DNA of 34,733 nt. Origin: a virus. The number at the start of each line of letters is the position of its first letter. The stretch's first letter is position 1. Shown piece by piece: positions 24,165 through 31,432 of this stretch. The stretch is taken from positions 1 to 34,733 of IMG/VR virus record IMGVR_UViG_3300035034_000344. One strand, given 5' to 3'. The notes below the pieces were generated by a model. The model searched no databases. It was given only the letters and a program-made list of their open reading frames with translations, and was not told the origin of the DNA. Position numbers and translations under genes: made by a program.

Positions 24165-25079
24165 ATGAGTAAAGAAAAATCAGCATTAGATGCAATGTTA
24201 GAACAGTATGAGAAAAATAACGCTCCTAGGTTCGAAAAGAAAAGTGATAAAGTATATGATTTAGCTAACTATTTCAATACCTATATCGAGAAGGAAATCA
24301 AATCAGCAACAAAAGAAATCAGAATTTTACCATCACCAGACGGTTCTCCATTTGTAGAATTACATGGTCACAAAATCCAATTAGATGGTCAGTGGAAAAC
24401 TTTCCCATGTTTAAAACATATGAAAGATGAAGCATGTCCATTCTGTGAGGCTCGTGAGGCTTTATTAGCTACTGGTGAAGCTTCTGATAAAGAACTAGCG
24501 AAGAAATACAATGCACGTAAAATGTATGTAGTTAAAGTAATCGATAGAAATGCTGAAGAAGAAGGTGTTAAGTTTTGGAGATTTAACCATGATTATCGTA
24601 AAGAAGGAATTTTTGATAAGATTCATGGTGTATTAACAGCACTTAAAACTAATAGAAACGTTACAGACACTGAAAGTGGACGTGATTTAGCTATTAACAT
24701 TCAAAGAAACCAAAATGGTATTCCAGTTGTTTCTTCAATTGTTTCACAAGATTCTGGATTATTAACCGATGACTCTGTTAAAAAAGAAGAATGGTTAAAT
24801 GATGTTAGAACTTGGGAAGATGTTTATTCTATCAGAACTTACGATTATTTAAAAATCGTAGTAAAAGGTGGTTTTCCAATTTGGGATAAAGATGAAAATG
24901 GCTTTGTTGATAGAGATGCTGAGAAAGAAGTTTCACCAGAGGAAGACGAAATTACTATGGGTATTGATAACGTAAAATCTAACATTCAAGCTTCTACAAC
25001 TACAGAAGGTTCAACAACAGATTCTAAATTAGAAGAAAAAAAAGATTCTAAAGAAGATGATGATGATTTACCATTCTAA
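24165..25079 (+). CDS. Single-stranded DNA-binding protein (T4 gp32-like)
   Basis: At 304 residues it is close to T4 gp32 (301 aa). A zinc-site pattern is visible: H69, C82, C91 and C94 (C-L-K-H-M-K-D-E-A-C-P-F-C), with the T4-like spacing H-x12-C-x8-C-x2-C. A basic, cooperative-binding N-terminus comes first, then the strand-rich OB region (KEIRILPSPDGSPFVELHGHK; FWRFNHDYRKEG). The C-terminus is a long acidic tail ending DDDDLPF, the usual contact for recombinase, helicase and polymerase partners. It coats single-stranded DNA during replication and recombination and neighbours UvsX. Two tandem host-type promoters precede it and a terminator follows, which fits high early expression with partial readthrough into uvsX. 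Confidence 0.92.
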   Translation: MSKEKSALDAMLEQYEKNNAPRFEKKSDKVYDLANYFNTYIEKEIKSATKEIRILPSPDGSPFVELHGHKIQLDGQWKTFPCLKHMKDEACPFCEAREALLATGEASDKELAKKYNARKMYVVKVIDRNAEEEGVKFWRFNHDYRKEGIFDKIHGVLTALKTNRNVTDTESGRDLAINIQRNQNGIPVVSSIVSQDSGLLTDDSVKKEEWLNDVRTWEDVYSIRTYDYLKIVVKGGFPIWDKDENGFVDRDAEKEVSPEEDEITMGIDNVKSNIQASTTTEGSTTDSKLEEKKDSKEDDDDLPF

Positions 25080-25099
25080 TTAGTTTAGATGAAATTAAC

Positions 25100-25128
25100 A
25101 AAAAGCAGTTTGAAAGAGCTGCTTTTTT
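25100..25128 (+). terminator. Rho-independent terminator between SSB gene and uvsX
   Basis: AAAAGCAG pairs with CTGCTTTT around a 10-base loop and is followed by a T run. No promoter is visible before uvsX 35 bp later, so it probably works as a partial terminator that keeps SSB mRNA above that of the downstream replication genes. Confidence 0.7.
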
Positions 25129-25162
25129 GTTCTAAAATAACGAGAGAGTAAATTTAATTTAA

Positions 25163-26266
25163 ATGGCTAAAAAACCAGAGAAAAAAACTATTGAGAAACA
25201 AGAATTTGATTTAGATGCGTTCTTAGAAGCTGAGAATATCAGTTCAGAACCAAAAGATAAACCATTAACGTGGGTTCCATTATCAAAAGCTTGGCATGAT
25301 GCTTTAAAATTACCAGGTTTTCCAAGAGGATTTGTAAGTCTTGTTAGAGGTTACTCAAATACTGGTAAATCAACAGCGTTCTATGAAGGTATTGCTGGGG
25401 CACAAAAAATTGGTGATATGGCAGTTGTTATAGAAACTGAAGGTAACTGGAATTCGGAGCACGCAAAACAAATTGGTGTTAAATTTAAAGAAGTTACTAA
25501 TCCAGAAACTGGTGAGGTAACTGAAAAACCAGATGGTTTTATCCTTATTAGAAGTAAAGATTTATATGCTAGATATAAAAATTACAATCACCAAGATAGT
25601 AAAATGATGTCTAAACCAACACGTTTAGAACCAGTTATTGAAGATGTTTCATTATTTATTTCTGAAATGATTCAAAAACAAGAAGAAGGAACAATTAATA
25701 AAAACATGGTATTTCTATGGGATTCAATTGGTACGTTAAACTGTTATAAATCAGCTGTTTCTAATTCTTCTAATAATATGTGGAATGCTGGTGCGATGGG
25801 TGCTTTTCAAGCAATCGTTAACTTTAAGATTCCAGCTAGTAGAAGTGAAGAAAGTCCATACACTAACACAATGATTTGTGTTCAGAAAATATGGTTAGAT
25901 TCTATGAATGGTGTTGTTATTAAACACAAAGGTGGTGAGTTTATGTTCTTTAATTCTAGACTTATAGTTCACGTTGGTGGTATATTAACACATGGTACTA
26001 AGAAATTAAAAGCAACTGCATTGAGTCAAGACTTCCAATATGGTACAGAGGCTAAAATCAGATGTGAAAAAAATCACGTAACTGGTATTGAGAGAAATGG
26101 TGTTATTGCATCTACGCCTCATGGGTACGTTAATCCAGCTGAGTTAGAGAAATACAAGACTGAACATAGAAAGTTCATTCACGAAGCTTTAAACGTTGGT
26201 TACGATACGGATATTCAGTTCGGTGAAGAAGAAGGTGGGTTCGAAGGTGATGATACCAACGAATAG
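25163..26266 (+). CDS. uvsX: UvsX-like RecA-family recombinase
   Basis: This 367-residue protein loads on SSB-coated single strands and catalyses strand exchange, feeding recombination-dependent replication. Walker A is G63-Y-S-N-T-G-K-S70. The Walker B-like strand is MVFLWD187 followed by SIG. The catalytic-loop region RGFVSLVRG and the VIETEG strand (Glu after the second strand) are also present. The C-terminal part (GTEAKIRCEKNHVTGIERNG) resembles the RecA-core end of phage UvsX. The N-terminal Lys-rich stretch and the acidic tail (EEEGGFEGDD) could contact SSB and the loader; no UvsY is visible in the window. T4 UvsX is 391 aa, so the length fits. A short A-rich leader precedes the ATG. 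Confidence 0.9.
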   Translation: MAKKPEKKTIEKQEFDLDAFLEAENISSEPKDKPLTWVPLSKAWHDALKLPGFPRGFVSLVRGYSNTGKSTAFYEGIAGAQKIGDMAVVIETEGNWNSEHAKQIGVKFKEVTNPETGEVTEKPDGFILIRSKDLYARYKNYNHQDSKMMSKPTRLEPVIEDVSLFISEMIQKQEEGTINKNMVFLWDSIGTLNCYKSAVSNSSNNMWNAGAMGAFQAIVNFKIPASRSEESPYTNTMICVQKIWLDSMNGVVIKHKGGEFMFFNSRLIVHVGGILTHGTKKLKATALSQDFQYGTEAKIRCEKNHVTGIERNGVIASTPHGYVNPAELEKYKTEHRKFIHEALNVGYDTDIQFGEEEGGFEGDDTNE

Positions 26267-26289
26267 TATTAATTATTAAAAATGAAGAG

Positions 26290-27339
26290 GTGAATAAAAG
26301 ACCACCCAGAAATGGGGAAATTCAAGAAAAAAAACAACATACATTATTGGTAGACGGAAATGCCCTCTTTAAAACGGGGTATTTTGGTGCCAAAGATATG
26401 TATAATTCTAAAGGTGAACATATTGGTGGAATATATCAATTTTTTACAATCATACGAAAATTATTAACTGAAGATTTATACCATAGAGTATATATATTTT
26501 GGGATGGTAAATTTAGTGGTAAATTAAGATATGATTTATACGAAGACTACAAGAGTGGTAGAGGTAAAGATTACATCAATGGTTCAACTCCAGAAGAAAA
26601 TGAATTAAGACAACTAAAGAAAATTTGGAATTATCTTAATGAATTATATGTTAGACAATTAAGAGATGAAATTATCGAAAGTGATGACTTTATAGCTTAC
26701 TATTGTAAACACAAAAAATCAAATGAAAAAATAACTGTATGTACAAACGATACAGATATCGCACAAGTTATTGATACCGATATTAGAATTTATTATCTAC
26801 ATTTAAAGCAATATGTTGATATATCTAACTTTTCTTCGTACTTTCGCTATAAGTTAGAAAAAACTGCATTGGTAAAAATCATGATAGGAGATTCTGCTGA
26901 TTCAATAAAAGGTATTAAAGGGTTAGGTTTAACCACTTTATTGAATCATGTTCCAGAATTAAATGAGAGAGCAATGTCGTTAGATGAAGTTATATTAATT
27001 ATTAAAGAAAAACAAGATGAAAGGATAGCTAATAAAAAGAAGCCTTTGGCTGTATTTAATAACATTATTAATTCGGTTACGGATGGTATTCAAGGAAATA
27101 AAATATACGAAATAAATGAAAGTATAGTTAGTCTTGAAGAACCAAAAATGACTAAAAATGGTATTAATGCATTAAAACACTTAATGGAAAATACCTTAGA
27201 CTCATCGGGTAGGGAAATTAAGAAAGTTTATGAGTATTTGAAAACAGATGAGATAGACAAATCAATTGGTGAATTTAGGATGGAGGATTATTTAGTCCCA
27301 TTTAAAAACCTAATTGGTAGAGAGAAGTTAATTTTTTAA
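26290..27339 (+). CDS. rnh: Flap endonuclease / 5'-3' exonuclease (T4 RNase H-like)
   Basis: This 349-residue protein matches the T4 RNase H/FEN layout. Metal-binding acidic residues lie at almost the T4 positions: D22 (LLVDGN), D72 (FWDG), E130, D132 and D133 (ESDDF), D154 and D156 (NDTD), D201 and D204 (GDSADSIKG). The helix-three-turn-helix KGIKGLGLTTLL follows. The enzyme removes RNA primers and flaps from Okazaki fragments. The start is GTG 26290; no in-frame ATG exists upstream, because a TGA at 26251 closes the frame. Its GTG overlaps the stop of a three-codon ORF (ATG AAG AGG TGA, 26282-26293), so translation could be coupled by reinitiation. The neighbours are UvsX upstream and an unknown gene downstream. 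Confidence 0.85.
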   Translation: MNKRPPRNGEIQEKKQHTLLVDGNALFKTGYFGAKDMYNSKGEHIGGIYQFFTIIRKLLTEDLYHRVYIFWDGKFSGKLRYDLYEDYKSGRGKDYINGSTPEENELRQLKKIWNYLNELYVRQLRDEIIESDDFIAYYCKHKKSNEKITVCTNDTDIAQVIDTDIRIYYLHLKQYVDISNFSSYFRYKLEKTALVKIMIGDSADSIKGIKGLGLTTLLNHVPELNERAMSLDEVILIIKEKQDERIANKKKPLAVFNNIINSVTDGIQGNKIYEINESIVSLEEPKMTKNGINALKHLMENTLDSSGREIKKVYEYLKTDEIDKSIGEFRMEDYLVPFKNLIGREKLIF

Positions 27340-27362
27340 AAACAACAACAAAAAAAGTAAAA

Positions 27363-27851
27363 ATGAGTGAAAAAGAAAGAACACCAGTAAGAAAATTTGA
27401 AGATGAGAGATTTGAATTTGTTTTATATATCAATAACCACATTATCTGTCAGAGATTTTTTAAGATTCGTGACTATAATGAAGATTCTATAAAGTCTTAT
27501 GAGATGAAAGAATTAATGGATAATATATGTGGAATGAATAACGGAACATTTGGTTCATTAGGTATAATTCCACAATATTTACAAAAAAAATCTAGAGAAT
27601 ATCTTTGGAGTAATTATAACCCTTATTACATCCAAAAAGATGAGGTTTCTAAAGACATTTTCGATAAAGAAGACAACTTTCAATTTGAAATTAAGGTGGA
27701 TAAAGTTTCTGTTGGTAAAAGCCAATTTTCTGGTAATTTTTTCCCACCTAAAGTTAGATACGCTGTGGATGTTAGGGAAATTATACCATCTATAATGTCT
27801 GAGATTAGATATTTTATGGGTCAAAAAAATTATTCACTTGTTAGTGAATAA
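27363..27851 (+). CDS. Unrecognised 162-aa protein in the replication cluster
   Basis: A strand-rich, soluble protein of no family I recognise. It has an acidic/basic start (SEKERTPVRKFEDERFEF), a conserved-looking core (VLYINNHIICQRFFKIRDYN), an internal NNGTFGSLGIIPQYLQKKSR and a C-terminal FFPPKVRYAVDVREIIPSIM followed by a helix. Its place between the flap nuclease and the replicative helicase, with an A-rich leader and short gaps on both sides, suggests a replication accessory (for example a clamp, loader or helicase partner), but no motif confirms this. The last codons form part of a perfect 8-bp hairpin. Co-transcription with the neighbours is likely because no terminator or promoter is visible. 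Confidence 0.6.
   Translation: MSEKERTPVRKFEDERFEFVLYINNHIICQRFFKIRDYNEDSIKSYEMKELMDNICGMNNGTFGSLGIIPQYLQKKSREYLWSNYNPYYIQKDEVSKDIFDKEDNFQFEIKVDKVSVGKSQFSGNFFPPKVRYAVDVREIIPSIMSEIRYFMGQKNYSLVSE
27831..27850 (+). other. Perfect hairpin across stop region of the 162-aa gene
   Basis: TATTCACT-TGTT-AGTGAATA is an 8-bp perfect stem with a 4-base loop at the very end of the gene. No T run follows, so it is not a normal terminator. It may mark an RNA processing or stability site between this gene and the helicase gene. Confidence 0.5.
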
Positions 27852-27855
27852 TTGA

Positions 27856-27874
27856 AATAAGTTACATACTTATT
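27856..27874 (+). other. Second hairpin upstream of helicase gene
   Basis: AATAAGT-TACAT-ACTTATT is a perfect 7-bp stem 5 bp after the previous hairpin and 33 bp before the helicase ATG. Two adjacent hairpins in a 55-bp spacer are unusual in this window. The function is unknown. Confidence 0.45.
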
Positions 27875-27906
27875 ATAACAACGTTTCTAAAAATATAAAA
27901 AAATAA

Positions 27907-30438
27907 ATGGCAAAAATAGATAAAAATAGTTTAGGTTTCTTAGGGTATGACTACCAATTACGATTAGTTGCACAAATATTAACAGATAAAAGATTTGCAA
28001 ATAACATATTGGACATCCTAAATCCTAACTACTTTGAAGACCCATATCTAAGAGTTGTTGCCGCTACGATAAAAGAAGCTAAAGATAAAGACGATGTTGT
28101 TCCAGATATGGGCAGCATCGAATTTAGATTATTGGAGGATGCTAAGGATGATGTACGACAAAAATACATAATAGCACAACTTCGTCAGATAAAAGAAGCT
28201 GATTTAAATGATACCGAAAAGGTTCAGAAAATTGCAATGACTTTTTGTAAGCAACAAGAAATGAAGAGGTCAGTATCTGAGATTACTAAAATTATAAATA
28301 AAGGTAACTTAGAAGATTATGAGCAATGCGAAACTATACTTAGAAAAGCTTTAGAACATGGTGACAATAGAGATGATGGTTTAGATATATTTGATGATAT
28401 AGCATCTGTTTTAGAGGAAGACTTCAGAAAACCAATTAGAACTGGTATAGAAGGTTTAGATGATGTAATGGATGGTGGTTTATCTAAGACTGAATTAGCA
28501 ACTATATTAGCACCATTTGGTGTTGGTAAAGCACAACCGTTAAAATCTAAGATTCTAACACCAAACGGATGGGTTACTATGGGTGATATTAGTATTGGTG
28601 ATGAAGTAATTGGTCGTGATGGTAAAAAAATTAAAGTTATTGGTGTTTTCCCACAAGGTATTAGACCAATATATAAAGTAAAATTTAATGACAATACTGA
28701 AACGTTATGTGATGAAGAACATTTATGGTCTGTAAATACCATTAACCAAAGAAATAGAAAAACTAAGAAAAATGGTACAACTATTCGTTTAGAGTCTGAT
28801 GATTCATATAAAACAATGAAAACGATTGACATGATTGGTAATGTTAAAGTATGGGGTAATAGAAGATTAAACTATAAAGTACCAATGGTGTCACCAGTTG
28901 AATTTAATAAAAATGAATTAATTATTGACCCATATTTATTAGGTATTATTCTAGGTGACGGGTGTATTACTAAATCTAATCAACCACATTTTGTTACTAA
29001 AGATGAATCAATTATAACAGATATTTCTAAAATATATGATAATATATTAATATCAGAACAAGTTAGAGAGTTTGAGGTCGAGAAAGATGGTGATTTAGTT
29101 TTAGTTACTCGTTCATTAAAAAAGGTTTCACTATTAGGTATTAAACCAAGTTTGGAGAGTTTAAATCTATATGGTTGTGGTTCAGAAACTAAATTTATAC
29201 CTAATGAATATTTATTCTCATCAATTGATGATAGGGTAAGTCTTTTACAAGGTTTAATTGATTCAGATGGGTATATCGATAAACATAGAATTGAAATAGT
29301 AACAGTATCTGAACAAATGAGTAAAGAAATTAAAGAATTGGTTATGTCATTAGGTGGTACTTGTAATATATCAAGTAAAATTGGTTCATATAAAAAAATA
29401 GATGGTACTAAAATAAAATGTAAAAAAGCTTATAGAATTTATTTTAGTTTTCCAGAATCAATTAATTTTAATTTATCTAGGTTAGAACGAAAATTAGATA
29501 AGTTAAAGTTAAGGGATAAATACTCATCAAATAAATTTATTTCTTCTATAGAATATTATGGTAAAGAAGAAGCTAAATGCATCATGGTTGATAGTCCAGA
29601 ACATTTATATGTTACTGATGATTATATAGTTACACACAACACAACGATGATGACCAAATTTGCTAATACTGCTATGAATGATGGTAACAATGTCTTACAA
29701 ATATTTTTTGAAGATAACCCAAAGGTAATTCAACGAAAACATTTATCATGTTGGTCTGGATATGATTTGAATAGTTTATCCCTACATAAAGAAGAGATAC
29801 AAACTATGGCTGAAGACATGAAAAAAAATAGTAAGGGTCAATTGAAACTTAAAAAATTCTCTAGTGATGGTACAACAATTCCAATGATTAAACAATACAT
29901 TAGAAAAAAAATAGCTGGAGGTTTTAGACCAGATTTAATATTATTAGACTATATTGACTGTGTAACTCCATCGAAAAAATTTGATGATGTAAATGCTGGT
30001 GAAGGTAGTGTTATGAGAGAGTTTGAAGCTATGTTATCTGAACTAGATATGGCTGGTTGGACGGCAATTCAAGGTAATAGAAGCTCAATTAAAGCTGAGG
30101 TAGTTGAAGCAGACCAAATGGGTGGTTCAATTAAGAAAGCACAAATAGCTCATTTTGTTCTATCTGTAGCTAAGACTTTAGACCAAAAAGAAGCTGGAAC
30201 AGCAACAATTGCTATTCTTAAATCACGTTTTGGTAAGTCTGGTATTATATTCGAAGATATAACATTCGATAATGGTACTATACAAATAGATATGGGTAAA
30301 AGTGTTGGTGGTAAAACTCACTCCCAACATAAGGTACAAAAAGGTGTTAATGACCAATTAAGAGTAAATGATATACTTTCGGGTGTTGACAAAAGAAAAG
30401 AGGTTTTAAATGGGTTGACAGTACCAACCGACAAATAA
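27907..30438 (+). CDS. Replicative DnaB-like helicase (T4 gp41-like) with intein
   Basis: The 843-residue precursor is a helicase of about 473 residues (T4 gp41 is 475) interrupted by a 370-residue intein. Exteins: an N-terminal domain with the DnaB-type helical bundle (residues 1-150), a linker, then RTGIEGLDDVMDGGLSKTEL and the Walker A strand APFGVGK | T. After the intein come TMMTKFANTAMNDG, the Walker B region RPDLILLDYIDCV, a RecA-like AIQGNRSS and a KAQIAHFVLSVAKTL strand. The intein separates Lys and Thr of Walker A, so no ATP site exists before splicing. The spliced helicase unwinds the replication fork. It lies in the SSB-UvsX-flap nuclease cluster and leads into nrdB-nrdA. No promoter is visible directly upstream. 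Confidence 0.9.
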   Translation: MAKIDKNSLGFLGYDYQLRLVAQILTDKRFANNILDILNPNYFEDPYLRVVAATIKEAKDKDDVVPDMGSIEFRLLEDAKDDVRQKYIIAQLRQIKEADLNDTEKVQKIAMTFCKQQEMKRSVSEITKIINKGNLEDYEQCETILRKALEHGDNRDDGLDIFDDIASVLEEDFRKPIRTGIEGLDDVMDGGLSKTELATILAPFGVGKAQPLKSKILTPNGWVTMGDISIGDEVIGRDGKKIKVIGVFPQGIRPIYKVKFNDNTETLCDEEHLWSVNTINQRNRKTKKNGTTIRLESDDSYKTMKTIDMIGNVKVWGNRRLNYKVPMVSPVEFNKNELIIDPYLLGIILGDGCITKSNQPHFVTKDESIITDISKIYDNILISEQVREFEVEKDGDLVLVTRSLKKVSLLGIKPSLESLNLYGCGSETKFIPNEYLFSSIDDRVSLLQGLIDSDGYIDKHRIEIVTVSEQMSKEIKELVMSLGGTCNISSKIGSYKKIDGTKIKCKKAYRIYFSFPESINFNLSRLERKLDKLKLRDKYSSNKFISSIEYYGKEEAKCIMVDSPEHLYVTDDYIVTHNTTMMTKFANTAMNDGNNVLQIFFEDNPKVIQRKHLSCWSGYDLNSLSLHKEEIQTMAEDMKKNSKGQLKLKKFSSDGTTIPMIKQYIRKKIAGGFRPDLILLDYIDCVTPSKKFDDVNAGEGSVMREFEAMLSELDMAGWTAIQGNRSSIKAEVVEADQMGGSIKKAQIAHFVLSVAKTLDQKEAGTATIAILKSRFGKSGIIFEDITFDNGTIQIDMGKSVGGKTHSQHKVQKGVNDQLRVNDILSGVDKRKEVLNGLTVPTDK
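28531..29640 (+). mobile_element. 370-aa intein with LAGLIDADG homing endonuclease in helicase gene
   Basis: The insert starts at Ala209, directly after GVGK, and ends with THN before Thr, so splicing gives GVGK-TTMM. Block A is AQPLKSKILTPNGWVTMGDI, with Ala as residue 1, then IGDEV. The block B His is in DEEHLWSV (precursor residue 272). Two LAGLIDADG motifs appear: LLGIILGDGC (Asp near residue 351) and LLQGLIDSDGY (Asp near 454), about 103 residues apart. Blocks F and G give SPEHLYVTDDYIVTHN, with the +1 nucleophile Thr. Ala at position 1 means it probably uses the pathway that attacks the N-terminal peptide bond directly (class-2-like). The complete endonuclease motifs suggest it can still home into intein-free helicase genes. 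Confidence 0.93.
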
Positions 30439-30460
30439 CAATTAAAAAACAATTAAAATT

Positions 30461-31414
30461 ATGTATTTAAAAGATAAGACACTTAAAAAAAGGTATTCTA
30501 TATTTCCAGTAATTCACAATGATTTATGGCAAATGTATAAACAAGCAGAAGCTCAAACATGGGTGGCTGAAGAACCAGATTTAAGTAAAGACCGTTTTGA
30601 TGACTTGAAAGACGAAGAAAAAGTATACCTTAAAAACATCTTAGCATTTTTTGCTATATCTGATGGATTAGTTATTGATAATCTATGTACAAACTTCTTA
30701 AATGAGGTTGAGATTTTAGAAGCACAATACTTCTATGGACATCAAACATTTGTTGAACAAGTTCACGCTAATGGTTACTCATTACTTATTGAAACTTATA
30801 TAACAAATTTAACTGAAAGAGAAGAATTATTTAACGCAATGGATACGAATATTGCTGTTTCAAATAAAGCATCTTGGGCTGAAGACTGGATTAATCATCC
30901 ATCATTTGGACACAGATTAGTTGCATTTGCATGTGTTGAAGGTATATCATTCGCTAGTGTATTTTCTGGTGTATTTTGGTATAGAAGTCGTAATAAAATG
31001 CCTGGTCTTGGAGCAATGAATGAATTGATTTTAAGAGATGAGACATTCCATTATGAGTTTGCACTTAATTTATATAAAAATTACTTAAAAGACGAATATA
31101 AACTTTCAGTTGATGAATTAAAAGAAATAATTTTAAGTTGTTGTAAAGTAGAAGAAGTATTTGTTAATGAAAGTATGCCAGATGGTTTACAAGGTTTAAC
31201 TAAAGCTGATATGATTAAATACGTACAGTACGTTACTGATATCGTATTACATGATTTTGGTTGTCCTACTGAATTTAAAGTTAATAATCCATTAGAATAT
31301 ATGTCTAGAATTGGATTATCTAGTAAAAACAATTTCTTTGAAAAAAGAGAGGGTGAATACACAAGAGTTGAGATACCTACTTCAATTGATGGTATGTTTG
31401 ATGAAGAATTTTAA
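30461..31414 (+). CDS. nrdB: Class I ribonucleotide reductase small subunit
   Basis: This 317-residue protein holds the di-metal site and radical for dNTP synthesis. All six expected ligands are visible: D40 (EEPDLSKD), E99 and H102 (VEQVHANGY), E160 (VEGI), E194 and H197 (RDETFH). The radical Tyr is Y106 of HANGYSLLIETYI. The C-terminus IDGMFDEEF is the flexible tail that docks on NrdA. It is shorter than E. coli NrdB (376 aa), as many phage versions are. It lies 22 bp after the helicase stop and 18 bp before nrdA, so all are likely read together. Phage-encoded RNR boosts dNTP supply independently of host regulation. Confidence 0.95.
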   Translation: MYLKDKTLKKRYSIFPVIHNDLWQMYKQAEAQTWVAEEPDLSKDRFDDLKDEEKVYLKNILAFFAISDGLVIDNLCTNFLNEVEILEAQYFYGHQTFVEQVHANGYSLLIETYITNLTEREELFNAMDTNIAVSNKASWAEDWINHPSFGHRLVAFACVEGISFASVFSGVFWYRSRNKMPGLGAMNELILRDETFHYEFALNLYKNYLKDEYKLSVDELKEIILSCCKVEEVFVNESMPDGLQGLTKADMIKYVQYVTDIVLHDFGCPTEFKVNNPLEYMSRIGLSSKNNFFEKREGEYTRVEIPTSIDGMFDEEF

Positions 31415-31432
31415 TTAAAAATATAAGACATT

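Noticed and set aside
28317-28832. 171-codon minus-strand ORF over the helicase N-extein and intein start
   Set aside because: Antisense shadow crossing the intein junction; hydrophobic low-complexity translation with no credible start context.
28531-29640. Free-standing homing endonuclease gene or recent fusion
   Set aside because: The frame is continuous with both helicase halves, and splice blocks A, B, F and G flank the endonuclease, so it is an intein and not an intron-encoded or separate gene.
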